Positions 32,019-40,611 of a stretch of DNA of 64,000 bases are shown here, in pieces. The stretch's first letter is position 1; each line of letters begins with the position of its first letter. Origin of the DNA: JAENVT01 sp963773085 (GTDB lineage Bacteria; Actinomycetota; Acidimicrobiia; Acidimicrobiales; Ilumatobacteraceae); assembly GCA_963773085.1 (NCBI GenBank), contig CAVYZS010000007.1, positions 124,001 through 188,000 of the forward strand, given 5' to 3'. Below the pieces are notes generated by a model. That model was not told the DNA's origin, did not search any database, and saw nothing but the letters and a program-made list of their open reading frames with translations. A program made the position numbers and the translations under genes.

Positions 32019-33231
32019 GGCGGATTCAGGTGGTGGCCGCGACAAGCGCATTGAATCGTTCTGCTGGAGTATCCCACGCCAGTGACTCGCGCGGTCGACC
32101 GTTGAGCAGTCGGGCGTAGTGATCGAGGTCGGCTTGGGTGAGGTTGGTCATGTCGCTGCCCTTGGGGATGAACTGGCGCACAAGCCCGTTCCATTGCTCG
32201 TTGCTGCCACGTTGCCAGGGGCTGTGCGGATCGCAGAAGTACACCGGGATGTCCGTGGCGATGGTGAACGTGGCGTGATGGGCCATCTCTGTGCCTTGAT
32301 CCCAGGTCAGTGAGCGGGCCAGCTCACGCGGCAAGTTGATGACATGCTCGACGAGCCGCTCGGCGACGTGGTCAGCGGTTCGGTTGTCGACCTTGATCAG
32401 CATCCCCACCCGCGTTGATCGCTCGACCAGGGTGGCAACAGCACTGGTTTTGCCTGCTCCGATGATCAAATCGCCTTCCCAGTGTCCGGGCACAGCACGA
32501 TCGGCGACCTCGGCGGGCCGCTCGGAGATGTTCACCATTGCCGGGATCCGAGCACCCCGGCCGACACCGGAGGTGCGGTGCTGGGGCCGGCGTTGAACCC
32601 GCCCCAGTTTGAGCGCTCGGACCAGCTCGTTACGCAGCTCACCTTTGGCCTGGACGTAGATCGCCTGATAGATCGCTTCGTGCGACACCCACCACTGTGG
32701 CTCGTCGCGATGGTCGCGTCGCAACCGCTTGGCCACCGATCGAGGCGACCAGCGTTGCGTGATGATCAGCCGACACACCTCATCCCACAACCACGGGCGT
32801 TGCTCGATCCATGACTGCTTGGCTCGGCGAGCTTGCTCATCGGCGCGGTTCTGTGCCGGCCACGCCCGATACACCTGTCGACCACCGTTTCGTTGGATCT
32901 CCCGACCGACCGTTCCTCGATGACAACCGATCTGGCCAGCAATCGTCGCGTCGCTCAGATCAAGGTTGATACCCAGCCACACCGTCTCTCGATCCTCGAG
33001 CTGCAACGACGACTCCCGAGCCTTGCGTTCACGCAACATGAAACAAGACTCCTCGATCCACCACGTTCGCAACGTCTCATCCGACACCCCCGCGATCGAC
33101 GCCGCCTGCACCCACGTCGCACCACGCGCATACGCCCGCAACCCCGGCGCAACCACCACCCACGGAATCCTCGCTCGACCCACGACAACCCTCCCACCAC
33201 TCGGCTGTCGCGCTGACCATCTGACTCCGCC
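32019..33231 (-). mobile_element. IS30-family insertion sequence, complete
   Basis: A 1213-bp element carrying one transposase gene. The ends form imperfect 26-bp inverted repeats beginning GGCGGA, with 21 of 26 matching (left GGCGGATTCAGGTGGT, right GGCGGAGTCAGATGGT, then CGCGACA). A 3-bp direct repeat ACA flanks it. Removing the element restores a palindrome matching the copy at 41808, so both boundaries are well supported. Confidence 0.85.
32026..33183 (-). CDS. IS30-family transposase
   Basis: A 385-aa DDE transposase. The N-terminal helix-turn-helix is seen in SDATIAGQIGCHRGTVGREIQRNGG. The catalytic core begins at VPGHWEGDLIIGAGKTSAVATLVERSTR (first Asp), continues with LTWDQGTEMAHH (second Asp) and ends in FCDPHSPWQRGSNEQWNGLVRQFIPKG (Glu in SNEQ). 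These are the IS30 signatures. GTG 33183, six bases after GGGAGG, is preferred because the longer frame to 33258 runs beyond the element's end. The gene appears intact, so the element could be active. Confidence 0.92.
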   Translation of the reverse strand: MGRARIPWVVVAPGLRAYARGATWVQAASIAGVSDETLRTWWIEESCFMLRERKARESSLQLEDRETVWLGINLDLSDATIAGQIGCHRGTVGREIQRNGGRQVYRAWPAQNRADEQARRAKQSWIEQRPWLWDEVCRLIITQRWSPRSVAKRLRRDHRDEPQWWVSHEAIYQAIYVQAKGELRNELVRALKLGRVQRRPQHRTSGVGRGARIPAMVNISERPAEVADRAVPGHWEGDLIIGAGKTSAVATLVERSTRVGMLIKVDNRTADHVAERLVEHVINLPRELARSLTWDQGTEMAHHATFTIATDIPVYFCDPHSPWQRGSNEQWNGLVRQFIPKGSDMTNLTQADLDHYARLLNGRPRESLAWDTPAERFNALVAATT

Positions 33232-33234
33232 ACA

Positions 33235-33262
33235 TGGTGAACATGTTCGGAGCGACAAGGTT
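33235..33262. repeat. Right half of the interrupted palindromic repeat
   Basis: TGGTGAACATGTTCGGAGCG and the following CACAAGGTT-like end (33255-33262: ACAAGGTT) match the right arm of the intact 41808 palindrome. With the left half they sum to exactly 47 bp. Confidence 0.7.
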
Positions 33263-33323
33263 CGGTGGGACGCGGTTCGGTGGGACGCGGTTCGGTGGGA
33301 CGCGGTTCGGTGGGACGCGGTTC
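33259..33323. repeat. 15-bp direct tandem repeat, four copies plus partial
   Basis: The unit GGTTCGGTGGGACGC starts at 33259, 33274, 33289 and 33304, followed by a partial copy. It begins at the outer edge of the broken palindrome and lies just before the next gene. In one forward frame it encodes TRFGG repeats. Confidence 0.9.
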
Positions 33324-33356
33324 GAGTTGTCGTTCAGTCCGTTCATGAGAGCTGTC

Positions 33357-33698
33357 ATGATCCCGCTCCTGGCTGGACCGCGACACAGCTGCGTCGTCGT
33401 GACGGGCGATCGACTTAAGGTCGAGATGGGCGCCGGCGGGTGGGCGTTCGCGGGAGCCGTTCCGCGATCCTTCATTACCCAGGTCAATCGCGTCACTGGA
33501 CCGGTGTGGGCATGGGGGGCACACGGCTGGCGGGGGCGGTGGCTCGTCAACGGCTCCTCGACCGGACTGGTGCAGGTGTCGATCGAACCCGCAGGTCACG
33601 GACGTTGCCTGATCTTCCCCATCAAGCTCCGACAACTGACGCTCAGCCTCGACGAGCCCGACCAGTTCGTCGCCGCCCTCGCCGAGCAATCGGAGTAG
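33357..33698 (+). CDS. Conserved-looking hypothetical protein
   Basis: About 113 aa from ATG 33357 (GAGAG five bases upstream). The body reads like a small beta-rich domain: CVVVTGDRLKVEMGAGGWAFAGAVPRSFI, GPVWAWGAHGWRGRWLVNGSSTGLVQVSIEP, then CLIFPIKLRQLTLSLDEPDQFVAALAEQ. The last part resembles the end of PH-like or membrane-associated actinobacterial hypotheticals. The frame stays open upstream through the 15-bp repeats (start at 33234 possible), which would add an odd TRFGG-repeat N-terminus created next to the palindrome. Function unknown. Confidence 0.5.
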   Translation: MIPLLAGPRHSCVVVTGDRLKVEMGAGGWAFAGAVPRSFITQVNRVTGPVWAWGAHGWRGRWLVNGSSTGLVQVSIEPAGHGRCLIFPIKLRQLTLSLDEPDQFVAALAEQSE

Positions 33699-33803
33699 AA
33701 GCACGTCAGCAGCCAGCGGGAGGCCGGCCAAACCGGGCCATTGGGCCCGGCCGATTCGTGTCAGACCAGGTTGGATGAGGTGACCAACAATGGAGGTAGT
33801 CCC

Positions 33804-34850
33804 ATGAAGGCTCTCGTATACCACGGTCCAGGCCAGAAGTCCTGGGAGGACGTGCCCAAGCCGATGCTTCAAGCCGACACCGACGCGATCGTCCGAGTCG
33901 ACGCCGTGACGATCTGTGGAACGGATCTGCACATCCTCAAGGGCGACGTGCCTGCCGTGACTGACGGGCGCATCCTCGGCCACGAGGCAGTCGGAACCGT
34001 CGAGGAAGTCGGAGCTGCCGTGAAGAACGTCAAGCCTGGCGACAAAGTCCTCGTCTCGTGCATCACCGCGTGTGGCTCGTGCCGGTTCTGTCGGGAGGGC
34101 CGCTACGGCCAATGCCTCGGCGGGGGCGGTTGGATTCTCGGCCACAAGATCGACGGCACACAGGCGGAGTTCGTCCGCGTGCCGTTCGCCGACACTTCCA
34201 CGTATCCAGCCCCCGACGGGGTGTCTGACGAAGAGTTGCTGATGCTCGCCGACATCTTGCCGACTGGGTACGAAGTGGGTGTGCTCAACGGCGGCATCCG
34301 ACCGGGCGACGTCGTCGCCGTCGTCGGAGCCGGACCAATCGGCCTCGCCGCGATGATTGGCGCTCGCCTGTTCAGCCCGAGCCACATCATCGCCATCGAC
34401 ATGGCCGATACCCGGCTCGAGGCAGCCAAGCAGTTCGGTGCCGACATCGTGGTGAACAACAGTCGGGAGGATGCTCTCGCGGCCGTTCTGGCTGTGACCG
34501 ATGGCCTGGGTGCCGACGTGGCGATCGAGGCCGTTGGCGTGCCTGCCACGTTCGAACTGTCAACCCAGCTCATCCGCCCAGGTGGCCGGGTGGCCAACAT
34601 CGGTGTGCACGGAGAACCAGTCACACTGCACCTCGAAGAACTGTGGATCAAGGATGTGACCATCACCACCGGTCTCGTCGACACCTACTCGACGCCGACG
34701 TTGCTGAAGCTGATCACCACCGGTCACGTTGCCGCCGGTCAGTTCATCACTCACCACTTCGACCTCGACGATTTCATCGAGGCCTATGACGTCTTCGGTC
34801 GCGCTGCCGATACTGGCGCCCTCAAGGTCGTACTCACTCGAAGTCAGTAA
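33804..34850 (+). CDS. Zinc-dependent medium-chain alcohol dehydrogenase
   Basis: A 348-aa MDR dehydrogenase. Catalytic zinc ligands are visible in CGTDLHILKGD and GHEAVGTVEEVG; the structural zinc site is CGSCRFCREGRYGQC. The Rossmann motif VVAVVGAGPIGLAAMIGARLFSPSHIIAIDMADTRLEAAK ends in Asp, favouring NAD over NADP. ATG 33804 has GGAGG nine bases upstream. Overall resemblance is to the class III-like/2,3-butanediol alcohol dehydrogenase group. It stands alone; no partner oxidoreductase is adjacent, so the substrate cannot be assigned. Confidence 0.9.
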   Translation: MKALVYHGPGQKSWEDVPKPMLQADTDAIVRVDAVTICGTDLHILKGDVPAVTDGRILGHEAVGTVEEVGAAVKNVKPGDKVLVSCITACGSCRFCREGRYGQCLGGGGWILGHKIDGTQAEFVRVPFADTSTYPAPDGVSDEELLMLADILPTGYEVGVLNGGIRPGDVVAVVGAGPIGLAAMIGARLFSPSHIIAIDMADTRLEAAKQFGADIVVNNSREDALAAVLAVTDGLGADVAIEAVGVPATFELSTQLIRPGGRVANIGVHGEPVTLHLEELWIKDVTITTGLVDTYSTPTLLKLITTGHVAAGQFITHHFDLDDFIEAYDVFGRAADTGALKVVLTRSQ

Positions 34851-34861
34851 TCCGCTTCCGG

Positions 34862-34987
34862 TCAGTCGATCATGGGCAGGTTACGGAGGCCATCGCACAG
34901 TTCACGCCGGCCACGCTCGAACGCAGCGCGCGCCGGCGGTACTGCCTGATCCGTGGGGGATGCGTTGACGATCTCGTCGAACGTCAC
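34862..34987 (-). CDS. Possible 41-aa small protein
   Basis: GTG 34987 opens a short frame: MTFDEIVNASPTDQAVPPARAAFERGRREL and a C-terminus ending NLPMID. It has protein-like helical composition and is preceded by AAGGG. It could be a genuine small gene convergent with the dehydrogenase (11-nt gap) or the tail of a lost gene. From 34988 to 35231 I see no convincing gene. Confidence 0.35.
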   Translation of the reverse strand: MTFDEIVNASPTDQAVPPARAAFERGRRELCDGLRNLPMID

Positions 34988-35231
34988 AAACCCTTATCGC
35001 CTCGCGGCCCGAATGGGCGCACGGTGTCCTACATTTCCACACGACCGACGTTCGGTCCACGGTGGAATGTCAGGAACGGCCGCCGTCGGTCAGCGGGGTC
35101 CGATTCCCATCGACCGCCGTCCCGGCCAGATCCTGCCGCTGACCGTTCGGCCGACTGTCAGGACAACACCAGTGACACCGCCGACGCGGACCGTCACGAT
35201 GTCGACGGCGCGAACGAACTCCACCTCGCCG

Positions 35232-35606
35232 TCAGGCAGCGCATTGCACCCACTCTTCGCGAAACCGCCCGGGCGCGTCCTCGATCATGAGCAACGGATC
35301 GTCTGGCGAGAGGAACAACCCCGACGCCGCGGCTCGGTCGGTACGCGGCACCGGCCCGTCAGAATCGAGTTCGACGTGCCAACGCACCTCGCCATCAGCC
35401 AGCTCGAACCTGCCCGCAAAGGCGCGGGTGGTGGAGTACGGCAAACCGTTGTGCTCCTGTCCCGGCAGCGCGACCCTGACGTCGACGAAGGCGTCGTCGG
35501 CCTGGATCCACCACGCTTCGCACGGCTCGGTTGGTTGCCCGCCGGGCACCATGATCGAGCGGCGACGCCAGGCGCCGACGAACCACGGACGTGCGGGCCT
35601 GGTCAT
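35232..35606 (-). CDS. Small beta-rich protein (HRI1-like), coupled to Rieske oxygenase
   Basis: A 124-aa protein: WFVGAWRRRSIMVPGG, CEAWWIQADDAFVDVRVALPG, AFAGRFELADGEVRWHVELDSDG, LMIEDAPGRFREEWVQCA. Repeating beta-strands with conserved Trp suggest a lipocalin-like barrel similar to the HRI1 family; that assignment is weak. The ATG overlaps the TGA of the Rieske gene as ATGA, so it is made from the same message and may handle the oxygenase's substrate or product. Confidence 0.6.
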   Translation of the reverse strand: MTRPARPWFVGAWRRRSIMVPGGQPTEPCEAWWIQADDAFVDVRVALPGQEHNGLPYSTTRAFAGRFELADGEVRWHVELDSDGPVPRTDRAAASGLFLSPDDPLLMIEDAPGRFREEWVQCAA

Positions 35607-36583
35607 CCCTCCGGCGCGCTGTCCCCGAAGACGTTGCGCATCACCCGGCGATACAGGATCGCGTTCGTGTCGGAGCGAACGTGCAGGTCCGGCCCTCCGA
35701 CGAGTGCCATTCCCGAACGCCGCAACGCGGCGGTGATCCACAGGTCTTCGCTCTGGACGACCTCTTCCTGTCGGAGGAACGATTCGAGCACGGCCGGGTC
35801 TGTTTCCGGAACACGGACGATGAAGAACAGACGCGTGCGACGCTCATCGATCGGCTGCACAGCCTGGAAGAACGACTGGCGCATCTCACCATTCGGCTCC
35901 TCGCTGCGCAGTAGCACCGTGAACGGCACGACGAGCGTGTATCGCAACCAGCCCTCGGTCGAGACGTCGTCGTCGGCCAGCTTGCGCCGGACGGTGGAGA
36001 AGCCGTACTCATGCTGATCGACCACCTCGTGCTCGCTCATCAGCGGGTTGCGGCTGCTGAGCGAGTCGTGCAGGAACGGGAAGTGACTGGAATCGAGCAG
36101 GTTGTCGGTCTGGTAGGCCGCCAGCACCTCGGACGTGTGCGCAGTCGGCGAGAAACAACCGAGCCGATCGTCGTCGCCGTCGGGCCAATCGGGAATCGCG
36201 GTGCGGGGCGCGTCGAGTGCCACCCACACGATGCCGTAGCGCTCGCAGACATCGGCCGGCCGTCCGAGTCGCGCTCTCGACGGGATGAGCGCGTCTGGAC
36301 CGAGTGCGGGAATGCACGTGGCTGCACCATCGCGCCCGAACCGCCATCCGTGGAAGGCGCACACGAGGTCGTCCCCCACCACGCTGCCGAGGCTCAACGG
36401 TGCGCCGCGATGTGGGCATTCGTCGACGAACACGGATAGCTCGCCGCTCGGACGGCGTAGGACAACGAGCGGTTCGCCGAGCAACATCACCCCAATCGGT
36501 TCGGCGGCAACCTCGTGAGCCCACGCGACAGGGTGCCAGAAAGCTCGGAACTCGTGATGAAGGTTGCCCACCAACTCGATCAT
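35603..36583 (-). CDS. Rieske non-heme iron ring-hydroxylating oxygenase, alpha-subunit type
   Basis: A 326-aa oxygenase of the phthalate/vanillate-like group. The Rieske cluster motif is CPHRGAPLSLGS...CAFHGW, giving Cys-x-His and Cys-x2-His pairs. The mononuclear iron motif is DNLLDSSHFPFLHDS (two His, with Asp before). No adjacent reductase or ferredoxin gene is seen. The ATG overlaps the regulator stop (ATGA) and the stop overlaps the following gene, giving a three-gene coupled operon. Substrate unknown; aromatic or steroid-like compounds are typical of the family. Confidence 0.87.
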   Translation of the reverse strand: MIELVGNLHHEFRAFWHPVAWAHEVAAEPIGVMLLGEPLVVLRRPSGELSVFVDECPHRGAPLSLGSVVGDDLVCAFHGWRFGRDGAATCIPALGPDALIPSRARLGRPADVCERYGIVWVALDAPRTAIPDWPDGDDDRLGCFSPTAHTSEVLAAYQTDNLLDSSHFPFLHDSLSSRNPLMSEHEVVDQHEYGFSTVRRKLADDDVSTEGWLRYTLVVPFTVLLRSEEPNGEMRQSFFQAVQPIDERRTRLFFIVRVPETDPAVLESFLRQEEVVQSEDLWITAALRRSGMALVGGPDLHVRSDTNAILYRRVMRNVFGDSAPEG

Positions 36584-39500
36584 TCGCCCGCCGTTTCCTC
36601 GGGCCGAGGCGACTCCGACACCAGCTTGCGATGCACCGCATATGCCGCAGCCTCGGCCCGGTTGCCACATCCGGACTTCTGCAGGATTGAACGCACATGG
36701 TTTGCGGCCGTGTGCTGGCTGATGAACAACCGCTCGCCGATCTCGCGATTGGAGCGACCTTCGGCGATCAACCGCAACACCTCCAGCTCGCGTTGGGACA
36801 TGCCGTCGTAGGCCACGGAGGTGGGAGCTGCCGCGCTGCGGCCGAGCACGGAGAGCGCCTGATCGGCAAGCGCTCGCATTCCGAGGGCGACCGCCATCAT
36901 GTGTGCTTCCCGCGCCAGGGCGTCGGCAGTGGCAAAGTCGTTCCGGGCCGCGGCCAGACACGCCCAATCGTGTTGAACGTGGGCTCTCCAAACCGGGGAC
37001 TGGCTTCGATCTGCCAGCGCCAACGCAGCACGGAAGTGACTCTCCGCCTCGTTGTTCAGCCCGAGCAACCTGGCCAGGCCCCCGCGTAGGCGATCGGCGG
37101 GACCGCAGCACGCGGTCATCGCGACCATCAGATTGCGACCTGCAAATGCATCGAGCTCGCGCAGGAGGGTTCCGGCGTGCTCCTCTGCTCCGCAGGCGAT
37201 GCACGCTTCGGCCAGGAAGGTGAGGCACGCCGGCCAGACGGAGTCGCGTGGGACCGACGCAAACCCACCCAGCGACGAGCGCGTCGAGCTCGCGGCGCGA
37301 CTCATCGATCATCCCGAGCTCGGCGTAGAGCACCGTGAGCCCGGGGCGCCACACCGCCTGATCGTCGTGCCGCGCCGACAGGACACGCATCAAGGGGAGC
37401 ACCTCGGCGAGACGACCCTGTTCGCGACGGATCGTGAACATCTGCAGGCCATACACGCCCGCGTCGAAAACAATGTTGCTGGATCCGCCGACGGTGTGAG
37501 CGTGTTCGGCCGCCTGCTCGGCTTCGGCGAACCTCCCCGCGGCGAGCGCCAGTACGGCCTCGTACACCAGGCCCATGTACTGATACATGAGGAATCGACC
37601 GCGCTCTGATATCACCCGATGCTGCTCGAGTATCTCGGCTGCCTCGCCGAGTCGACCGACCTCGATGAGCCCTCGACACATGTTGCCCGTGGCGTACGCA
37701 GCGCTCCAGTTGTCGCCGATTTGTAGGGCGACATCACGGAGCTCGGTGCTCGCCTCGATCAATCTCGCCGGTTCCGATGCGACGATCGTCGGTGGCCTGA
37801 AGCGCGGCAACGACGCAATCCAGATCGCCTACCGCTCGGGCCATCGCCAGTGCCGTCTCGCCCGCCTCGACCGCCGCGTCCTTGTCGCCCGTGAGCGACA
37901 GGCTGCGCGCCAACGCAGCCTGCAGTCGGGCCCGCAACGGAGGTTGCCGGTCACCGATCATGCTGATCGCCTCGGACACGATCTTGACTGCCGGACCTCC
38001 GGGCGCCCCGCGTTGGTGAACGGACTCTTCGTACCCGAGCGCCGCCCGAGCGGCCAACTCGGCCCAGCCCTCGTGCCGCGCAGCGTCGAACGCCCGCTGA
38101 TAGGTGGCCTGGGCGATGGACGAATGACCTCGCCTCAGTTGGACCTGGCCGAGATCGATCGACACCTCGGTCGCCTCGGCGCTTTCACTCGACATGAGTT
38201 GCAGTACGGCCTCGAACTGCGAGATCGCATCGTCGTAGGCAACCGAGCTCCTGGCCTGCTCGGCGGCCAGCCGGCCGTAGTGAATCCCCTGCTCGACACC
38301 ACCGACGGCGGCCGCTGCACCGAAGTGGTAGGCGAGCTCGGCGAAGACGGAGCGCGAATCCGCCTCGTAAACCCGTTCAAGGGCATCGGCGATACGCAGA
38401 TGCAACCGGGCCCGAACAGACGATGACAAGACCTGCTCGACGGTGTCTCGTACGAGAGCGTGGGTGAACTGATAGGTCGGAAGACGACCACCCACCTCGA
38501 CGAGGAAACCGGTATCGACGAGCTCGTCAAGACCGGCGCTGACCTCGTCGACAGTCATGTCCGAGGCGAGGGACAGAACCCGAACCTCGACGCGTTGACC
38601 GGCCACCGCGGCCAACTCCAGGGGTCGCCTCGCCCGCCGAGGGAGCCTGGCCATACGCGCCGCGACGACATCCCTGACACTGTCCGGCGCCCCAACCCCG
38701 GCCACGTCTCGGCGTACGACCCAGCGCTGGTTCTGATGGGCCACGACTCCCTGCTGGACGAGGTGACGCCACAACTCGCCGAGGAAGAAGGCGTTTCCAC
38801 CACTGCGGTCACAGGCAACCGCGGCGAGATGGCGAAGATCGCCGTCCAGCTCCTGACCCAACGTGGCGGCCACGAACTGCTCGACGCTGGCCGTGTCGAG
38901 GCCACCCAACCGCATGCGCACGACGCTCTCGCTGCGCTGCAAGTCGACCAGGCATTCGGCGAGCGGCTCGGTGAGCTCAGCGGCAGCATCGCGAAACGTG
39001 GCGATGACCATCAGACCGGCCGCAGAGCCGGCGCGCACCAAGTGCCTGAGGAGTTCGAGAGTCGGGCGACCGGCCCAGTGGATGTCGTCGAGCAGCAGGA
39101 CCATCGGCGACGATCGGGTGGCGTTGGCCAGCACCCGATCGACCGCCGAGTACAGGAGGTAACGCTCCGTCTCAGGATCTGCCGCCGGAGACCTCGACAA
39201 CCCGGGCAGGAGGCGCTCGAGCTGTGGAAGCAATACGAGGAGGTCGCCGAGATCACGGTCCTTGTTCAGCGGACGGCCGAAGCCCGGAAGGGACCGGAGC
39301 AGATGATCGAGAGCATGAACCCATGGCTGGTACGGAAGGGCGAGTTCCGCATCACACGTGCCCAGCAGAACGATCGCTCCCGCCTCATGGCACTGTCGGG
39401 CGAAGTCGGCGGCCAGCCGGGTCTTGCCCGCACCTGCTTCACCGCCGATCAGCACCACTTCTCGAGTGCCGGCGCTGGCGCGATCCCACGCATCCTGCAG

Positions 39501-40073
39501 CACGGTCCATTCCGAGTCACGACCGACCAGCGGTTGACGCACGGCCGTTGCGATCCCCGCCGGTAGCGGCACACCCGGTTCGTCGGCCGAGGGACGAACA
39601 TCGACAACCGGCCCAGCAGTTTGCCGATCGAGCACATAGATCTCGGTGAGCCCGTCGATTCCATCCGTCTCGACCATGCCGAGTGACTGGTAGCCCTTGC
39701 CCGAGGCTTCGGAAGTGAGCCACCGCACGACGTTGTTCACGAGGATCTGCCCGGGTTGGGCTCGAGCCAGCAATGCGGAAGCAACGCTCACCGGGGCCCC
39801 GGTGCACACCTCGCCGTCCCATACGACGTCACCCGTCGCCAACCCGATGCGAATCGGCGAGCCGGGAACCGCCGAGGCCAGGATCTGCTGAATCTCGACC
39901 GCAGCGATGACGGCCGCCGATGCGCTCTCGAAGGTGATGACGATTGTTCCCGGCGCACTCGGGATCATCCGTCCTGACCGTGCCCGGGCGACATCGGCGA
40001 CACATCGGGCGTGCTCGGCGAGATGGACGTCGGCGCACATGATCGTCGCGGTCCTGCTGTCGGCTGCGTTCAC
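36580..40073 (-). CDS. LuxR-family regulator with degenerate cyclase domain and AAA/STAND ATPase (two frameshifts)
   Basis: Three frames join into a protein of about 1160 aa. Residues of about 1-150 form an adenylate-cyclase homology domain (IRIGLATGDVVWDGEVCTGAPVSVASALLARA); the second metal-binding Asp position reads GTIVITF, so catalysis is probably lost. The ATPase has LIGGEAGAGKTRLAADFA and VLLLDDIHWAGRP. TPR-like helices follow. The C-terminal LuxR domain is MSQRELEVLRLIAEGRSNREIGERLFISQHTAANHVRSILQKSG. Frame changes at about 37785 and at 37285, where an extra G extends a GG run, are probably sequencing errors. It ends in ATGA overlap with the Rieske gene and likely controls it. Confidence 0.8.
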
Positions 40074-40204
40074 CGTCCCTCCTCCTCCTGCTAGTCAGAT
40101 CTGACTACCAATGACACGATGAGTCAACGCATTTGTCGCTCCAGAAGGCGAAAGGTGGTCATGACAGCCGGCTCGGGAATGCTTACAGTCCTCACGACGA
40201 CGAC

Positions 40205-40240
40205 GTGAAACCTCCCACCGGGCCCGGTGGGAGGGTTCAC
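40205..40240. promoter_or_regulatory. Strong hairpin in the DUF4242 leader
   Basis: GTGAA-A-CCTCCCACCGGG pairs with CCCGGTGGGAGG-G-TTCAC: a 12-bp perfect inner stem without a spacer loop, one mismatch, then five more pairs. It ends 21 nt before the start codon, with AGGAG between. It may be an operator (dyad DNA site) or an RNA structure affecting the DUF4242 message. Confidence 0.55.
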
Positions 40241-40261
40241 GACAGAGCAGGAGACAGATCC

Positions 40262-40519
40262 ATGGCCCTCTTCGTGATCGAACGGAACTTCGCCGAACAA
40301 CTCGACCTGGACGACCTCGATCGAGCCGGCATCAAGCTGATCAACGACGACATGGGGATCCGCTGGGTCTACTCGTTTCTCTCAGCCGACAAGAAGAAGA
40401 CGTACTGCCTCTACGAAGCCCCCAACCCGGAGGCCATCATCGAGGCAGCCGCACGCCTCGGCATCCCTGCGGACGTCATCGTCGCCGTCGAACAATTCGG
40501 GCCCGTCCCGATCAGCTGA
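40262..40519 (+). CDS. DUF4242 protein (SCO4226-like nickel-binding family)
   Basis: An 85-aa small ferredoxin-like-fold protein: MALFVIERNFAEQLDLDDLDRAGIKLINDDMGIRWVYSFLSADKKKTYCLYEAPNPEAIIEAAARLGIPADVI. This matches DUF4242, whose Streptomyces member SCO4226 binds nickel. ATG 40262 has AGGAG nearby. It is divergent from the large regulator and precedes the acyl-CoA dehydrogenase by 92 nt on the same strand. Confidence 0.85.
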   Translation: MALFVIERNFAEQLDLDDLDRAGIKLINDDMGIRWVYSFLSADKKKTYCLYEAPNPEAIIEAAARLGIPADVIVAVEQFGPVPIS

Positions 40520-40611
40520 CATCACCATCGCCGTCGTCAAAATCCCGCTTGAACCTGGCGCGCCTCGATTCGGGCCCGCCTGACCAGGCATTCACCAACC
40601 GGAGACATCAC

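Noticed and set aside
33234..33356. TRFGG repeat as a pentapeptide-repeat domain
   Set aside because: It does not follow the A(D/N)LXX pentapeptide pattern and is a direct translation of a 15-bp DNA tandem repeat.
34988..35231. Short minus-strand frame rich in Val after the small beta-protein
   Set aside because: No ribosome binding site, no recognisable motif, and composition expected from GC-rich non-coding DNA.
35024..36017. Plus-strand frames over the Rieske and small beta-protein region
   Set aside because: Pro/Arg/Ser-rich antisense products with no motif; the minus strand carries recognisable Rieske signatures.
40126..40150. Third copy of the TTTGTCGCT palindrome
   Set aside because: Only nine bases match one arm (TTTGTCGCT); no complementary arm follows.
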